64,000 nucleotides of DNA from assembly GCA_037176705.1 (NCBI GenBank), contig CM073885.1, forward strand, positions 161,128,290-161,192,289, read 5' to 3'. Made by a program: the position numbers and the translations under genes. Positions within the stretch are counted from its first letter, which is position 1. Each line of letters starts with the position of its first letter. The stretch is from Molossus alvarezi. Its lineage: Eukaryota > Chordata > Mammalia > Chiroptera > Molossidae. The notes beneath the pieces were generated by a model. The model worked only from the letters and a program-made list of their open reading frames with translations. It did no database searches and was not told where the DNA came from. Positions 45,790 to 57,382 of this stretch are shown here, piece after piece.

Positions 45790-46118
45790 TCCTAGAATGG
45801 ACCTGACATCTGTGTTCTCCTGAATGTCTCAACACCTCACATTCAATATAGTCAAATGGAATTTGTCATCTCGCCCACAATCCTCCTCCTCCTGCAATAC
45901 CACCAGCTACCTAAACACCCAAACTGGAACCCAGGCCTTTCCCTGCCTCCTGCCTTGGTCTCACTGTCTACTCAGTCACCACGTGCTGCTGGTTCTAGCC
46001 CCCGAACATCTCTCATATCCACTGCTCCTGCTTCCGTGACGCTTCACCTTGCAGCAGTTGCCAGTCTTGGCCTCCCCCAGTCAGGCTCTATGTTGCAGAC
46101 AATGTGATCTTTCTAAAA
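45790..46118 (+). mobile_element. L2 LINE (sense), left part
   Basis: CTCGCCCACAATCCTCC, CAGTCACCACGTGCTGC, TCTCATATCCACTGCTCC and CAATGTGATCTTTCTAAAAC follow the L2 3' region in order. It resumes at 46455. Confidence 0.65.
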
Positions 46119-46230
46119 CAGCGATTTTCAACCCTTGTGCTGCAGCACACTGGTGTGCCACGAGAATTTTTAAAACACGCAGTACCTGACTAGTCAGGGG
46201 CACTGACCTCTTTTCCCTTAGATTGTCAAA
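46119..46230 (+). mobile_element. hAT-like non-autonomous fragment
   Basis: Begins CAGCGATTTTCAACCCTTGT, the form of a hAT terminal repeat, and contains CACTGGTGTGCCACGAGAAT and GTACCTGACTAGTCAGGGGC. The right end is missing where a Ves SINE starts. It splits the L2. Confidence 0.55.
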
Positions 46231-46450
46231 TAACTGGTTTGACTCAGCCATTAGAGCGTTGGCCTGAGGACCAAAGAATCACGGGTTCAATTCTGGTCAA
46301 AGTCACGTGCCTTGGTAGTGGTTGTCCCTGGCCCTGGTTGGGGTGGTGCGGGAGGTGGCCAGTGTTTCTCTCTCACATCGATGTCTCTCCCTCCCCCCAC
46401 TCTATCTGAAAATTAGTGGAAAAATATCCTCAGGGAAGGATTAAAAAATA
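46231..46450 (+). mobile_element. Ves SINE, long form
   Basis: TAACTGGTTTGACTCAGCC head (its first bases are diverged), GGGTTCAATTCTGG B box, ATATCCTCAGGGAAGGATTA tail. No clear target duplication. Confidence 0.9.
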
Positions 46451-46454
46451 ACAC

Positions 46455-47000
46455 ACACATACGCTTAAGTGGTTTTCTACCTCAAAGTAAGTACAAATCT
46501 AAATATAATTACAAGGGCCTTCATAATCAAGACCCTGCTATCCTCTCCAGCCTCATCTCCCCTCATACCTTACCCTGAATACATTGTACTCCAACCATAC
46601 TGAACATGTGTGCTGTTCCTCCAAACTACCATGCTTTCCCTTGCCTCAGGGCCTTTGCACATGCTTTTATCGGATTGACACACACTGCCTCCTCCTTCCA
46701 CCGTTTTAGTTTTCTGTTCACACCCTTCAGTCTAAATGTAACATCCTGTGGGAAGCCTTTCCAGGTGCCCTATCCCCTCCCTAAGTCTGAAAACATGCTC
46801 TTCCTTCTGGCTTCTCTATCACTCTGCATTTCCTTTATAAGAGCACAAATCACACTGCACTGAATTCTCCTCTCTCCATTCTGTTTCCATCCTGTCAGTC
46901 CTCCACATGATGACAAGCCGCTTGAGGGTAAGGAGCACATCTTGGACCATGGTTCATAACAGGAGTGTTATAGATATTCACTAGATGAGACAATGAATAG
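46455..47000 (+). mobile_element. L2 LINE (sense), right part
   Basis: CAAGACCCTGCTATCCTCTC, CCTTGCCTCAGGGCCTTTGC, ACATGCTTTTATCGG, CTCTGCATTTCCTTTATAAG and GCCGCTTGAGGGTAAGGAGC are L2 3'-end landmarks in order. Confidence 0.85.
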
Positions 47001-48256
47001 AATCTGAAAGTTCCTATCAACTTCCCTCAGTGAGAAAATTTGGGGAGAGGATCAGAATTAAGATATTAATAGGAACAGCCTCACTTCTTATGTTAAATGA
47101 CCACAAGCCCCATTTTTGCTGGTGGAAAATGTGTTCACTCTAACATGTTAATACAAACTGAGGAGATGGATGGCCTTCTCCTATTTATTCTGAACTCTAA
47201 GGCCACACCATAAATCTTAGAGTCATACAAAGTGAATGTGTGAACAAATGACCAGGCTCAGATGATACGTCTCTTCAGACTAATGTAAATTTGACATGTT
47301 TTGTTGGGAAAAAAAAAGAAGTCAGAAAGCATTCTCTTTTACCATAATTATTTGACTATTTAAGTGAAAGGGTTTTTCTGTCTTGGAAAGACTGAAACGG
47401 TGTGATATTTCTGGGAGAAGTATTTTTAACACAGTATAAATTAAACCTTTTTGCACCCACATTATTCATTATTTGAAGTGTTACTCCAGGTTGACACGTT
47501 GCCAGTCTATTATTTTGCAAACCATTACATTATCACAGCTGCTAGGCTGCATAACTTAAGAAGTCAGAATACAACAGAGTCTCTATAGTCTAGTGTGTGG
47601 TGCTTACATTCTGAATGTAATCATGCAGGGAAGTGTAAGGCTTTACCAAAAACATATACAGCAGACGGCTTTTAGTGGATATTTATTACCATTGAAAGGA
47701 GACAGCTAAGAAATTGTTCAGACAGATCAGTGTAGTCACACATGTTATTATCCAACCCCCTTATCCTGCATGGGGTTTTGTTTCTTCTATAAATATACAC
47801 CTCTCTGGAGAAGAAAGAACATCGAAGTTCGGGGACTCCTGCCCTCTGGTTCACAGGCTGCAATGGAGACTATTTTGCGCGCGTTGTTTAGCCCCATACA
47901 ATTTTAAATGACCTCTGCTTGGTGAACCAACATTGATTTTATTTCTGACAGCAGCTTATGTCAAGTTAAGCCAATGACTTGTCCTCTTAGCCAGAGTGTG
48001 TCGTGGAAAGGCTGTTCCTACTGGTTCCACCCCAGAGATTTTATCCCTCACCCTGGGGTGGGAAGCAGGACTGGAGATCGCTCTTCAAGTGGTCAGGACC
48101 CCCAGGAGCATCACCATCCTGCACCAAATGGTGACAATCAAGCTGAGCATGAAACCAGGTGGTGGCTTCTCTCTGTAGACTACCCGTCCCTACTCCTGAC
48201 TCCTCCTTGGGACTGTTGTTCGTGTCTTAGGTCCAATTCCATGGCTCATCCTAACG
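47001..48256. other. Unannotated AT-rich stretch
   Basis: No repeat recognised. ORFs 47974-48435 (153 codons) and 47996-48178 overlap and show no domain; the first runs into the MER5-like element. Confidence 0.45.
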
Positions 48257-48419
48257 CAGTGCTTCTCGAGCTTGGTTTCACATCAGAAGCACTTGGGGAC
48301 CTTCAAAAATCCCAAGGTCCAGGCTGTCCGCCAGAGCAGTGTGTGTCAGACTCTGGGAGCCACACGTCAGGGTTGAAGCCCCGGGTGACCCGTGTGTGCA
48401 GCCACACTGAGAACCGCAG
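48257..48419. mobile_element. MER5-like hAT MITE
   Basis: CAGTGCTTCTCGAGCTTGG, CAGAAGCACTTGGGGACCTT, AAAATCCCAAGGTCCAGGC and the terminal GAGAACCGCAG match MER5A/B (Charlie group). Flanking 8-mers TCCTAACG and CCCTAAGG agree at 6 of 8 positions. Confidence 0.82.
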
Positions 48420-48429
48420 CCCTAAGGGA

Positions 48430-49125
48430 AGATGACTGGGCGCCATGCCCGCTTATGGAGATAGCCAGTTCCTGTGCTTCCTCGTGTCTTCACATGAAAA
48501 AAATCAATGAGTGGATGGTGTTGGATTTGAGTCCAAAGTGTTATTCCTAATGGGAGAGTTGGGTCTGTTCTTCTGGGACATCCTATGCAGTAACCAGCAC
48601 TTTAAGGCCACTTTCTGGATAATTGGACCGAGCCTTCTGAAGTCAGAGAGGCTGGTGTTGTGCAGGACTTGCAGACAATTTGAGATCAGAAGCACCCAAC
48701 CCAGCTAATCCTGCATAGTCCTTCTCCACTGGGGTGTGGACAAAGCCCCTTTGGGTTTCTCAACCTGCCCTCTCGCGGCTGTGTTCACAAAACCAGTCAT
48801 GTATTCTCGGAACACTTTCTGTACGGGTTTTGAAATCACATCTCTTGCAAATTGCTCTAGCAGAATAATACTCTCCACCTGTGTAACGTAAGCGTTTCTT
48901 TGAACACAGTTGAAAACAATGCCCTTTTACTTGTAGTGATTCATCAGTGTGCCTCTGAGAACAATATTGTTTTATGTGTAGGAAACAATATAGAAGAAAG
49001 TATGGCTGTGGATCTTTGTTTTCTAATCTGGGAGTGGGTAAACACATCTGTGGGGTTTTTTTATTCTTTTTTCTTTTCTTCTCCAGTCACTTAATAACTA
49101 AATGCTTCAAAAGATGTGGCCGGTT
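48430..49125. other. Unannotated non-coding stretch
   Basis: No repeat recognised. ORF 48760-49047 (minus, 95 codons) lacks motifs. Confidence 0.45.
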
Positions 49126-49129
49126 TTTC

Positions 49130-49200
49130 TATCACTCCCTAGAGCCTAGAACCATGCCTGGCATATATATAGGGCAAATAAATATTTATTGAGTGAATGT
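49130..49200 (+). mobile_element. L2/MIR 3' tail (sense)
   Basis: GAGCCTAGAACCATGCCTGG, GCATATA and AATAAATATTTATTGAGTGA are the shared 3' tail of L2 and MIR. Confidence 0.7.
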
Positions 49201-49364
49201 GAGTAGATGAATAAAAAGAATGTCTTCATGGTCATAAACACAAACCTTTAATCAATCAGAACTATCGCCCAAAGGATAGGGTTGCCGAGGGCCTGCTTTT
49301 CTTATTCAGGTGAATATTTGTGTCACAAACAGTCTTAACAAAGTGACTTATTTTGGGATGCTAG

Positions 49365-49407
49365 TTTTTCTTTTTTTAAATTTATATTTTTTATTACAGT
49401 AAAGTTG
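49365..49407 (-). mobile_element. L1 3' end (antisense), left part
   Basis: TTATATTTTTTATTACAGTAAAGTTG leads into GGTATATATTATATTAG after the SINE; together they form the antisense 3' end of an L1. Only short pieces are quoted as the whole continues at 49663. Confidence 0.55.
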
Positions 49408-49655
49408 TCCTGGCCGGGTTGTCTCAGTAGTTTGAACGTTGGCCTGCAGACCAGAGTGTCTCAGGTTCTCGCTAAGGGCACGTACCTTGGTTGCAGTTTG
49501 GCCCCGGTCCCGGCTGGGGTTGTGTGGGTGGCGATCAGTGGATGTGTCTCTCTCATATGGATGGTTCGCTCTCTCTCTTCCCCCCTCTCTCCCGCCTGTT
49601 CTATCTGAAGATAAATGCAAAACTGTCCTCGGGTGAGGTTAAAAAATAAATAAAT
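49408..49655 (+). mobile_element. Ves SINE in L1 3' end
   Basis: TCCTGGCCGGGTTGTCTCAG head, GGCCCCGGTCCCGGCTGG middle, TGTCCTCGGGTGAGGTTAAA tail. The duplication AAAGTTG is at 49401-49407 and 49656-49662. A few bases around the B box are deleted. Confidence 0.93.
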
Positions 49656-49662
49656 AAAGTTG

Positions 49663-49735
49663 GTATATATTATATTAGTTTCAAGTGTACAACATAGTTA
49701 TTTAACATTTATATACCTTATGATGTGAGGATGCC
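49663..49735 (-). mobile_element. L1 3' end (antisense), right part
   Basis: GTATATATTATATTAGTTTC, AAGTGTACAACATAGTTATT and TTATATACCTTATGATGTG are antisense L1 3' sequence, related to 80-269. Confidence 0.65.
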
Positions 49736-50100
49736 AGTTCTTTGCAGAAAATTGGATCATGAAAAATTGCTTGAAACTTGACTACACAATTTATTTACCC
49801 TTTTGAGTGCGTGAACATCCTTCTTCCTTCCCAATTGGAATGTGTGTGGGGGTATTTTGAGATAGTCTATAAATATGCCTCTGATCATTTTCCTCCACTA
49901 CTTACTGACTTTTCTCAAAAATGCCAAGGTCTCATTTCCACATGGATAGATTACTTCCAAATGGTCGCCTCAATCCCTCAATCAGAACATTAATCAGGAA
50001 ACCCAATAAGGCTTACAAGTATATTGATTATTTCTGGAGAATGTGGTCTGAGGTCAATTGAACAATCAGTCTCAGAATATAAATACCATGGGGAATGTAA
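49736..50100. other. Unannotated short stretch
   Basis: No repeat recognised. Confidence 0.4.
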
Positions 50101-50104
50101 TATC

Positions 50105-51600
50105 TAGAACCCAATACCCTATTCACTCATTCCACAAATTTTTATTTAGTACCTACTACATGCCAGGCAGTATTCTAGACCTGAGGAATATAGAAAAGTA
50201 TCTGCTTTTTTTTTTTTTTAATCTTCACCCAAGGATATTTTTCTACTTATCTTCAGATAGAGTGGGAAGGAGGGAGAGATAGAGAAATATCGACTGGTTG
50301 CCTCCCGCACAAACCCAACCAGGGCCGGGGACCGAACCACAACTGAGGTACGTGCCCTTGACCAGAATCGAACCCGAGACTCTTTGGTCCACGGGCCAAC
50401 GCTCTAACCGCTGAGCCAAACCGGCCAGGGCGAAGTATCTGCTTTCATGTTAAGAAGTGATAAGGCCTCTAAAGAAAACTATGGCAGGATGAGGAACGAG
50501 GGGAGATGAGGTGTGCCACACTCGGGGCTAATGTGGCTGTCCGTTCAGATGGCGTCTGAGGAAAGACATGAAGGAGGACCCGAGCCAGCCAGGCAGTCCT
50601 CTGGGAAAGAACACGCCAGACGAAGGAAACCGCAAGTGCAAAAGGCGTGGCGCTGGGGCGTCCCTGGGCCGAGAACAGCGGGGATGGCCGAGCTGGAGCG
50701 TGCGAAGGGTGTGGGGTAGGCGGTGAGGAACAGCAGTCATGCAAGTGATAGGAGCCAGATGCCAGAGGCGGTGTGGCCATGATAAAGACTTTAGGGTTTT
50801 ACTCTGAGTGAGACAGAAGAAGACGTGTGGTTGGGGGCAAAAGGATGATATTAGCTGACATTTTTTAAGGAGTCCCTGTGGCCACTGGGCTGACAGCGCA
50901 ATGGGCGATGGCAGAGCGACTCATTAGGTCATTAGAGTAACAATCGCGATGAGAGATGATGATGGTTTACACCAGATGATACTCTGGAGGTGGTGAGAAA
51001 GGAGTGTTGAGAAGAGTGAGGTGACAGATTGGCTGATGGGTCGGGTGGGGAGTGAGGGGAAGAGCCGGGTGGAGAAGGACTCCCGAGCTGCCGTAGCCCC
51101 GAGTCGACACTTGCTAAGGGGGGAAATGCTGCGGGAAGAGCCAATGCTCTTCTTCTCCAGGGGCAGGGGCGATGAAGAGCTGTGTTTGGATGTGTTAAAC
51201 TTGAGATGATGATTAAAAATTCCAATGGAGGATGTTAAAAAATGTAAGTTTGATGTGTAGGTGAGAGGTCTGGACTGGAGATAGGAATGTGGACCGTATC
51301 CGGGGGCTGCTGGAGCCGGCTTCTCCAGCTCTCAAGAGCTGATCACGGATGTCTCTTCAGAAGTCCACATTCAGGGATGACATGTGGGCAGCTTGAAACG
51401 GGCCTGGTGGGGGAACTTACACCATGGCAACAGTGTGCCTGGGTGTGGGTGAGTTCCAGCACCAGCGCTCTGAGGAGGCTCTCCTGCCCGTGGCCAGTGC
51501 CGCCCTCCCTTTGCAGTGTCGTGGTGCGTGGCCAGGCCCGTCCAGGTAGGCAGCAGCGTGAGCACCAGGCTCTGGAGCCCCTCTCATTAAGATGTCAACC
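50105..51600 (-). mobile_element. L2 LINE 3' region (antisense), interrupted by Ves
   Basis: CTACTACATGCCAGGCAGTATTC, then AAGGAAACCGCAAGTGCAAAAGG, GGAGCCAGATGCCAGAGGC, AAAGACTTTAGGGTTTTACT, GAGAGATGATGATGG and GGTCTGGACTGGAGATAGG follow the antisense L2 consensus for over a kilobase. The match fades after about 51300. Many small ORFs here are chance. Confidence 0.78.
50209..50432 (-). mobile_element. Ves SINE inside L2 (antisense)
   Basis: Complete antisense copy with CpG-rich head. The duplication AAGTATCTGCTTT is at 50196-50208 and 50433-50445. Confidence 0.96.
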
Positions 51601-52800
51601 CAGGACTTAAGGGGAGGGAGAGGAGAGGGAACCCCCTCATCCTGCTGGACCCCAGCTTTGGGTTTTCCAGGAACAGAGCACTTGGGGAGAGGAGCTACCA
51701 AAGAATGAAAACACCCTCTGTAAACACAGGGCACTTGCAGATTTGAATGAGCAGCACAGTGGTCTGCTCACTCCTTGGCCCCTAATGGCAGCTGTGCAGC
51801 CCTTCCCGAGGGCCAACCCAACGGGCAGGAGCCAGGCGCCCCAGCCACGCGCCCTCCCATTCAACATCACTTCTCAGGGCAATACCCACACCCTGTGGCA
51901 TTTACTTCGACCACAGAAGCCATCCACGGATCATTTTAATTTTCTTTTATTTCTAGTATAATCCTGGACATGTGTTCTGTGGTCCCCTCTGGATAATACC
52001 GGATCAACACACCTAAAAGCAAACAAAAGTGTGTTTGGGATGCTGCGACTCCATTTTTCCTTCAGTTCAGTGGCCTTAAGGTGGTGAGAGAAATGTGTAA
52101 TGTGTATGAGAATAGGGCCCATGTGGAGCAAGATTTTCTTGCTCCTTCTGAGACCTACCAATCAGAAACAGGCTTTTGAAAACTTATATCTATCTCCTAT
52201 AGTCCCCTGAGGACCTAATCCTTCATCGTAGTCCTGGCTGCTTCTACTCATTCCAGTCATCCTATAACATAGGGCCCCGGAGACGTTGTAACTCAAATGC
52301 ACTCCGGAGCCAGGCTGGTCAGACACGTAGGCCAGTAAGGAGGGCACATCGCCGATGGGAGCGCTCGTGCCTGGCAACCGATGCCAGCTACTCCCAGCTT
52401 CGCCACCAGGAAACAGGCTGGTGTTCCCGGAAATTCTGACTCTTTAATAGAAAATCCTTGTGCAGTTTTCTTATAATAATAGATGTGAGAGAGTTGAAAT
52501 ATCTCAATATTAGTGTGCTGGCTTCTATTCCAAGCGTAGAGGCGAACACTGCCTAGCAAACCAAGCATGTGGCAGCCCCCACTGGGCCCGCTGAATGCCA
52601 TTGTTCAACATCTGCAGTACAATGAGTGCCATCCCATCCAAATATCTATACGGTAGATCCTCTCCCCCCAAACTTGAATTGCATGAGGATACATCTCTAT
52701 ACAAAAAAACAAACAAACAACAACAATCTAATTTCGAATAGAGCTTCAGGCCCTCCAGCTGGTATCATAATCCTACTGCTAAATCAGAATTTGAAAAAAC
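51601..52800. other. Unannotated non-coding stretch
   Basis: No repeat recognised. ORFs up to 105 codons overlap without motifs. Confidence 0.45.
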
Positions 52801-52814
52801 AACAAAAACTCTTG

Positions 52815-53050
52815 CTGTGGCCCTTTGGGCTCAGCGGTAGAGCGTTGGCCGCGGACTGGAGAGTCCTGGGTTCAGCTCCTGCTAAGGGCACGTATCTCTG
52901 TTGCAGTTTGTCCCGCCCCGGTTGGGGTCATGTGGGTGGCAACCACTCGGTGTGTCTCTCTCACATCAATGTTTCTCTCTCTCTCTCCCTCCCTCTCTAT
53001 CTGAAGATAAATGTAAAAATGTCCTCAGGTGAGGATTAAGGAAAACAAAA
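52815..53050 (+). mobile_element. Ves SINE, long form
   Basis: TGGCCCTTTGGGCTCAGCGG head with small deletions, GTTGCAGTTTGTCCCGCCCC, tail TGTCCTCAGGTGAGGATTAA. Flanks CAAAAACTCTT and CAAAACTCTT form the duplication. Confidence 0.92.
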
Positions 53051-53060
53051 CAAAACTCTT

Positions 53061-53979
53061 TTGACAGGTCACATGCAAATTCTAAATTACATTTAAATAA
53101 ACTGGACGCATGCCTTCCAGCTATGGAAATAGGAAGACAGTATCCTCTTTGCTTAGAGCATGGTTTTATTACCTAGCAAGAGGAGCAGAACCTAAGGAGC
53201 AACTAAACCTACAAGTCTAATCATCACCTGATAGGACAACCTAACAGCAGCCACATTGTTTGGCTTTGGCAGGTGTTTTCTGGTGTTGAAGTGGACCATA
53301 GCGAACAATTTCGTCTAATGAAGCAATCACTCCACCACCTAGAGGTCTAGTTTGCTCCTAACTCAGATTTACAAACCAGCAGCATGTGGTCCTACTCAAA
53401 ACCAGAGGCAGCATGACAGCCAAAATGAGGTTCGTTTCTGATCAAGGTGGTTGGCTGGTAACAGCTGAACTAAAACCCTTTCGTTCTAAATCATCTCTTT
53501 TGTGCTCGATGGAGAATTCTGGGGTCTCAGCCAAGTCCCCGAGCAAAAATTTGAATGAAAGCACAGCTCTTTTTCTGATGAAAACTTTGGTTCTACCCGT
53601 AGGAGCTCTTGATCTTACCAGAATGTCAAGGGGAAATGATGTCCAATGGGGGGACAATACAAGTCATACCTCTCAACTGTCCCTTCTGAATAGCAGTCCT
53701 CATGTGTCATACCCACAGCAGACATGTATCTCTTTCATTTTCATCTCAGAATATCTTCACTTCTGCCTCTTGCAGGATAAGGCAACTCAGTTGCCTGCCT
53801 TCCAGCACTTAGTCAGAGACCTCCTAGGGACATCTGACACCCAAGAAAAGCAGATCAATGGATATATTAGCTATTCATTACTTTGCCCCATTTATACTAT
53901 AGCCTTATGAAGTTAAATAATCAAATATCAATATACCTGGGCAGCTGTTTTCCTCAACTCCCTCCTGGGATTATTTTAT
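53061..53979. other. Unannotated stretch with a 174-codon ORF
   Basis: No repeat recognised. The plus-strand ORF at 53386-53910 is the longest outside obvious repeats or GC-rich tracts. Its product has no signal peptide, membrane segment or domain I can identify, and its codon use looks unselected. Confidence 0.4.
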
Positions 53980-53990
53980 TGAGTTAAGAT

Positions 53991-54197
53991 ATTTTTTAAA
54001 ATACATTTTTATTGATTTTTTTAGAGAGAGAGGAAAAGAGAGATAGAGACATCGATGTGAGAGAGAAACATCAATTGGCTGCCTCCTGCATGCCCCCCTA
54101 CTAGGAATTGAGCCCGAAACCAGGCGTGAGCCCTGACCAGGAATCGAACTGGGACCTCTCAGTCCATGGGACGATGCTAAATCCACACTGGCCGGGC
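53991..54197 (-). mobile_element. Ves SINE, short form (antisense)
   Basis: TTTTATTGATTTTTTTAGAG left end, GCTGCCTCCTGCATGCCCCC, GGAATCGAACTGGGACC, reverse head ending CACACTGGCCGGGC. The duplication TGAGTTAAGAT is at 53980-53990 and 54198-54208. Confidence 0.94.
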
Positions 54198-54208
54198 TGA
54201 GTTAAGAT

Positions 54209-54770
54209 TTAATTCATCTTTCTTGAGGGCTGATGTTCAGTATCCTTTTTAAAGATACACAGCAACCTATTCTGGGCCTGAACTGGAGCCAATGACCCAG
54301 GTCTTGGGCAGGACATGGGGTAGGGTGGGCAGAACTGACAGAACATGAAACCCAGGCGAGATGTGGGAGGTGGCTGGTGGCAGCAATCTCTAACACAAGC
54401 CCCACAGACAGGTGAATGGGTCGTGAGTCTGGAAGTGTTAGATGGAGCCGGAAAAATCTGGAATGAAACAGTCAGATGCATACCAGAGAAACTAGAGAAG
54501 AAGTAGGTTGAAAGCAGCAGGAAGAAGGAAGGGTCCTGAGGAACTGCACAGACCACTTACATAGCTGCAGGGACGTCTGGGCAAAGCCTGGGCTGCAGGC
54601 AGGGAGAAGTAGCTCAGGCACCGCCTGGCTCAGAAAGCCAACAAAAGCAACATCCTTAAAAATATTTCAGAGGCTTTTTAAAAATTACAGTTGAAGATAT
54701 TTTTCCTCCCCGACCAATACCCCTTGTATAAATTTCACCCTATTCATTCCTTTCAGGAGATCATATGAAA
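54209..54770. other. Unannotated non-coding stretch
   Basis: No repeat named. Confidence 0.4.
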
Positions 54771-54781
54771 TATGTGATTTA

Positions 54782-54989
54782 GCCCGGCCAGTGTGGCTCA
54801 GTGGTTGAGCGTTGACACATGCACCAAGAGGTTGCCTGTTCGATTCCTGGTCAGGGCACAAGCCCAGGTTGTGGGCCTGATCCCCAGTGGGGGGCATGCA
54901 GGAGGCGGCCAATTGATATTCTCTCTCATCGATATTTCTTTCTCTCTCTCCCTCTCCCTTCCCCTCTCTCTAAAAGTCAATAAAGGAAG
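54782..54989 (+). mobile_element. Ves SINE, short form
   Basis: GCCCGGCCAGTGTGGCTCAG head, CTGTTCGATTCCTGG B box, CTCTAAAAGTCAATAAAGG end. The duplication TATGTGATTTA is at 54771-54781 and 54990-55000. Confidence 0.95.
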
Positions 54990-55000
54990 TATGTGATTTA

Positions 55001-56769
55001 ATATGCTTATTTTTATTTTTCACTTTGCTGCCAGGAAACTCAGAGCTACAGTTGGGGTCCAGCTGGCTCGTTCTAGATACCTTTTCACTTTTATCTCATC
55101 CTTTTAAGTGACTCTTTTCTTTTTCCTATTTTATATTAGCCGTAATTTCCTCGTTTGCCCATATTATCCCAGCATATATTTATGTGCGTGTATTTTGCAC
55201 CTCTACCAGGCAGCATGAAATCCCATAACTCTCTCCCCTGTTTGTGTTGGTTTCTGCAAGGGAAACCAACAGAATGGAAACAGTTCACTCGGTGAGAAAC
55301 TGGAACAAAGGATGCTACTTCCCTTCCCTTGGCGGAATTAACGATCCCACAGGTGTATCAAAACTGCTTCACCGTGAGCTGAGACGTGGGAACATCGTCC
55401 TGTGAACAAGGCAGTGCTTTATCCCAGACGGGAATGAATTTATCTGGAATGTTTGGCCCTGATAAAACAGCCACTCCATTTCACCCCATTGTGTGTACTC
55501 GGGGACACCGTGCAGCTCCTGGTGGCTGCTGAAAGGCATTCCTGGGAAGAACAGAGAATACGCTCTAGAGGGGGGTCCCCAGTGGAGGGTCAGTGGTGCC
55601 TATTCTCATTCTGAACCTCCAAGCCTGAGGCCCACCTTCCATTCAAGTTACACTGTGCCTGAGAGTGACTTTTCTATAGGGTCCCAGCTTGCTGTGCTGA
55701 GGGCTGAAAAAGAGGTGATTTCTGCTTCTCAGTTCCCACCAGGATGTTGAAAGCCTGTGCTTTGTCCTTTGCACCTCCACTTCTTTTTTCTTTTCCTTTC
55801 TAAAGTTTGCTCGTGGTGTGCTCTGCTGAAAACTATCAGATGCACAAATAACCATAGCTTCCTGGGAAAGAGTTGTGGCTGCAGGTGATGGGTTGGTGCC
55901 AAGAGGAGTCGTAAAGCTGAGAACACTGTTTTGGGAAAACCACGGCATTCAGAGCAGTTTCAGGATAACTGTCCGGCCCCATTAGGGACTCTGGCCGGGA
56001 ATCCGCCCTGGAAGTTGGCTCCAGAATCTCCTCCGGGGGAACACGGAGCCCCACACGTCCCCAGATACGTTGGTTTTCTTGTTTTATTTGTTTAATGTTT
56101 AAGGGTAGGCATTGCCGGAATCTAGTTTCTGATCTTGGAGTTCATGAAAAGAAAGATGGGAACCAAAGCTGGCAGACGAAGAGGCGTCAGTGGTGGGTCA
56201 GGTTTACACCAAGAGGAAGAAATTACACATTACCAGATGCCTACTCCGGTACTTAACAGAATTCTGAGAATTTCTGACCTTGTGATGTAAGATGTCACTG
56301 TCCTCAGGCTTGGCCCCTGCCACACCCATTGCTCGGCTAAGAGTCAAGGAAGCCAGAGCTTGCTCGCTCCCTGATTACTGAGACCTGAGGCCAAGAAGCT
56401 CTAGCAAAGGAAGGTCTCCTGAATGTTTCCTTCCATCCTGGAGTGAATTAACCCAGTCAGCCAGGGTCAGGGAGCAAATATCAAGTGACACATTTTCCTC
56501 CCTCGTTCCCTGGCTCCTCCGCAGATGTGGCCCCTGGGCGCAGGAGGAAGGAAGAGCACTGACCGGATGCACGTGTCAGTCTTGGGCCCCTGAAAGCAGG
56601 GAAATAACCTCCTTCTGTGGTTTTATAGGCACCACATCCTCTTCTCCCCGCCCCACCCCCTCCAGATTGCTCTCAGGTGCCAAGAAAATGACCAGGAGCA
56701 AACTCAGACAGGTAGGAAGTCACTGAGACCCAGGAGACCTTGACCTGATAGATCACAATGTAAAGTACA
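55001..56769. other. Unannotated non-coding stretch
   Basis: No repeat recognised in 1.8 kb. ORFs at most 101 codons without motifs. Confidence 0.45.
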
Positions 56770-56990
56770 TTTCTTCAGTGAGCTCCCACTGTGTGCAGGG
56801 CACTCTGCTGTACTTGACAGATGTCTTCTCCTTTGATCCCCAGACAGCCCTGTGAGGCAGGCTTTCATGTGTGTCTCTACTTTATAAAAGAGGAGAACAG
56901 AACAGAGAGTCGATCGTTGGCCCAGGCTTGCACAGCCAACATTGATAAATCCAGCATTTGAACCCAGGTAGTCTGACTCCAGAGAACCTT
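56770..56990 (-). mobile_element. MIR SINE (antisense)
   Basis: AGCTCCCACTGTGTGCAGGG, CACTCTGCTGTACTTGAC, CCCTGTGAGGCAGGCTTTC, ATTTGAACCCAGGTAGTCTG and ACTCCAGAGAACC follow the reverse complement of MIR throughout. Confidence 0.88.
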
Positions 56991-57069
56991 CTCGGGGGGA
57001 TCTGACTGAGGTCTAAACTGGAGTGAGGTTCTTGGGGTCCAAGTTGCTGAGAAAAATACCCTCGACAGA

Positions 57070-57232
57070 GGCACCGGGGTGGCCAGATTCAGCAAATGGA
57101 AACACAAGATGCCTAGGTAAATTAGAATTTCAGATAAATAGCAAATAGTTCTGTAAAATAAGTATGTCCCATGTTGTTTGTCTGAAATTGCCGTTTTACT
57201 GGGTGTCTTGTATTTTATCTGGCAGCCCCAGA
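57070..57232. mobile_element. Palindromic MITE (MER53-like)
   Basis: The left arm GGTGGCCAGATTCAGC and right arm ATCTGGCAGCCCC are inverted. AATTTCAGATAAATAGCAAA pairs with TTGTCTGAAATTGC, and AAGTATGTCCCA sits at the centre. The whole is an imperfect long hairpin of about 160 bp, as in MER53-type elements. Confidence 0.65.
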
Positions 57233-57382
57233 GAACCACCGCCATCTCTCCATCTCCTTGTGTTGTCTTCCTCGTGGTTAAGTCAGCATCTCCCTGCTTT
57301 CTTTCATTTCTCCTATGCCCTTCTGTGGAACTTGTGAGCTCTATTCCCACACACTACCTTGCTTTAAAATCGATTGTTAATC

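Noticed and set aside
47974..48435. 153-codon plus-strand ORF
   Set aside because: It runs through a MER5-like element, has no motif and has an overlapping ORF in another frame.
53386..53910. 174-codon plus-strand ORF
   Set aside because: No domain, signal or membrane segment, no Kozak or splice context, and an unremarkable composition; kept only as a note.
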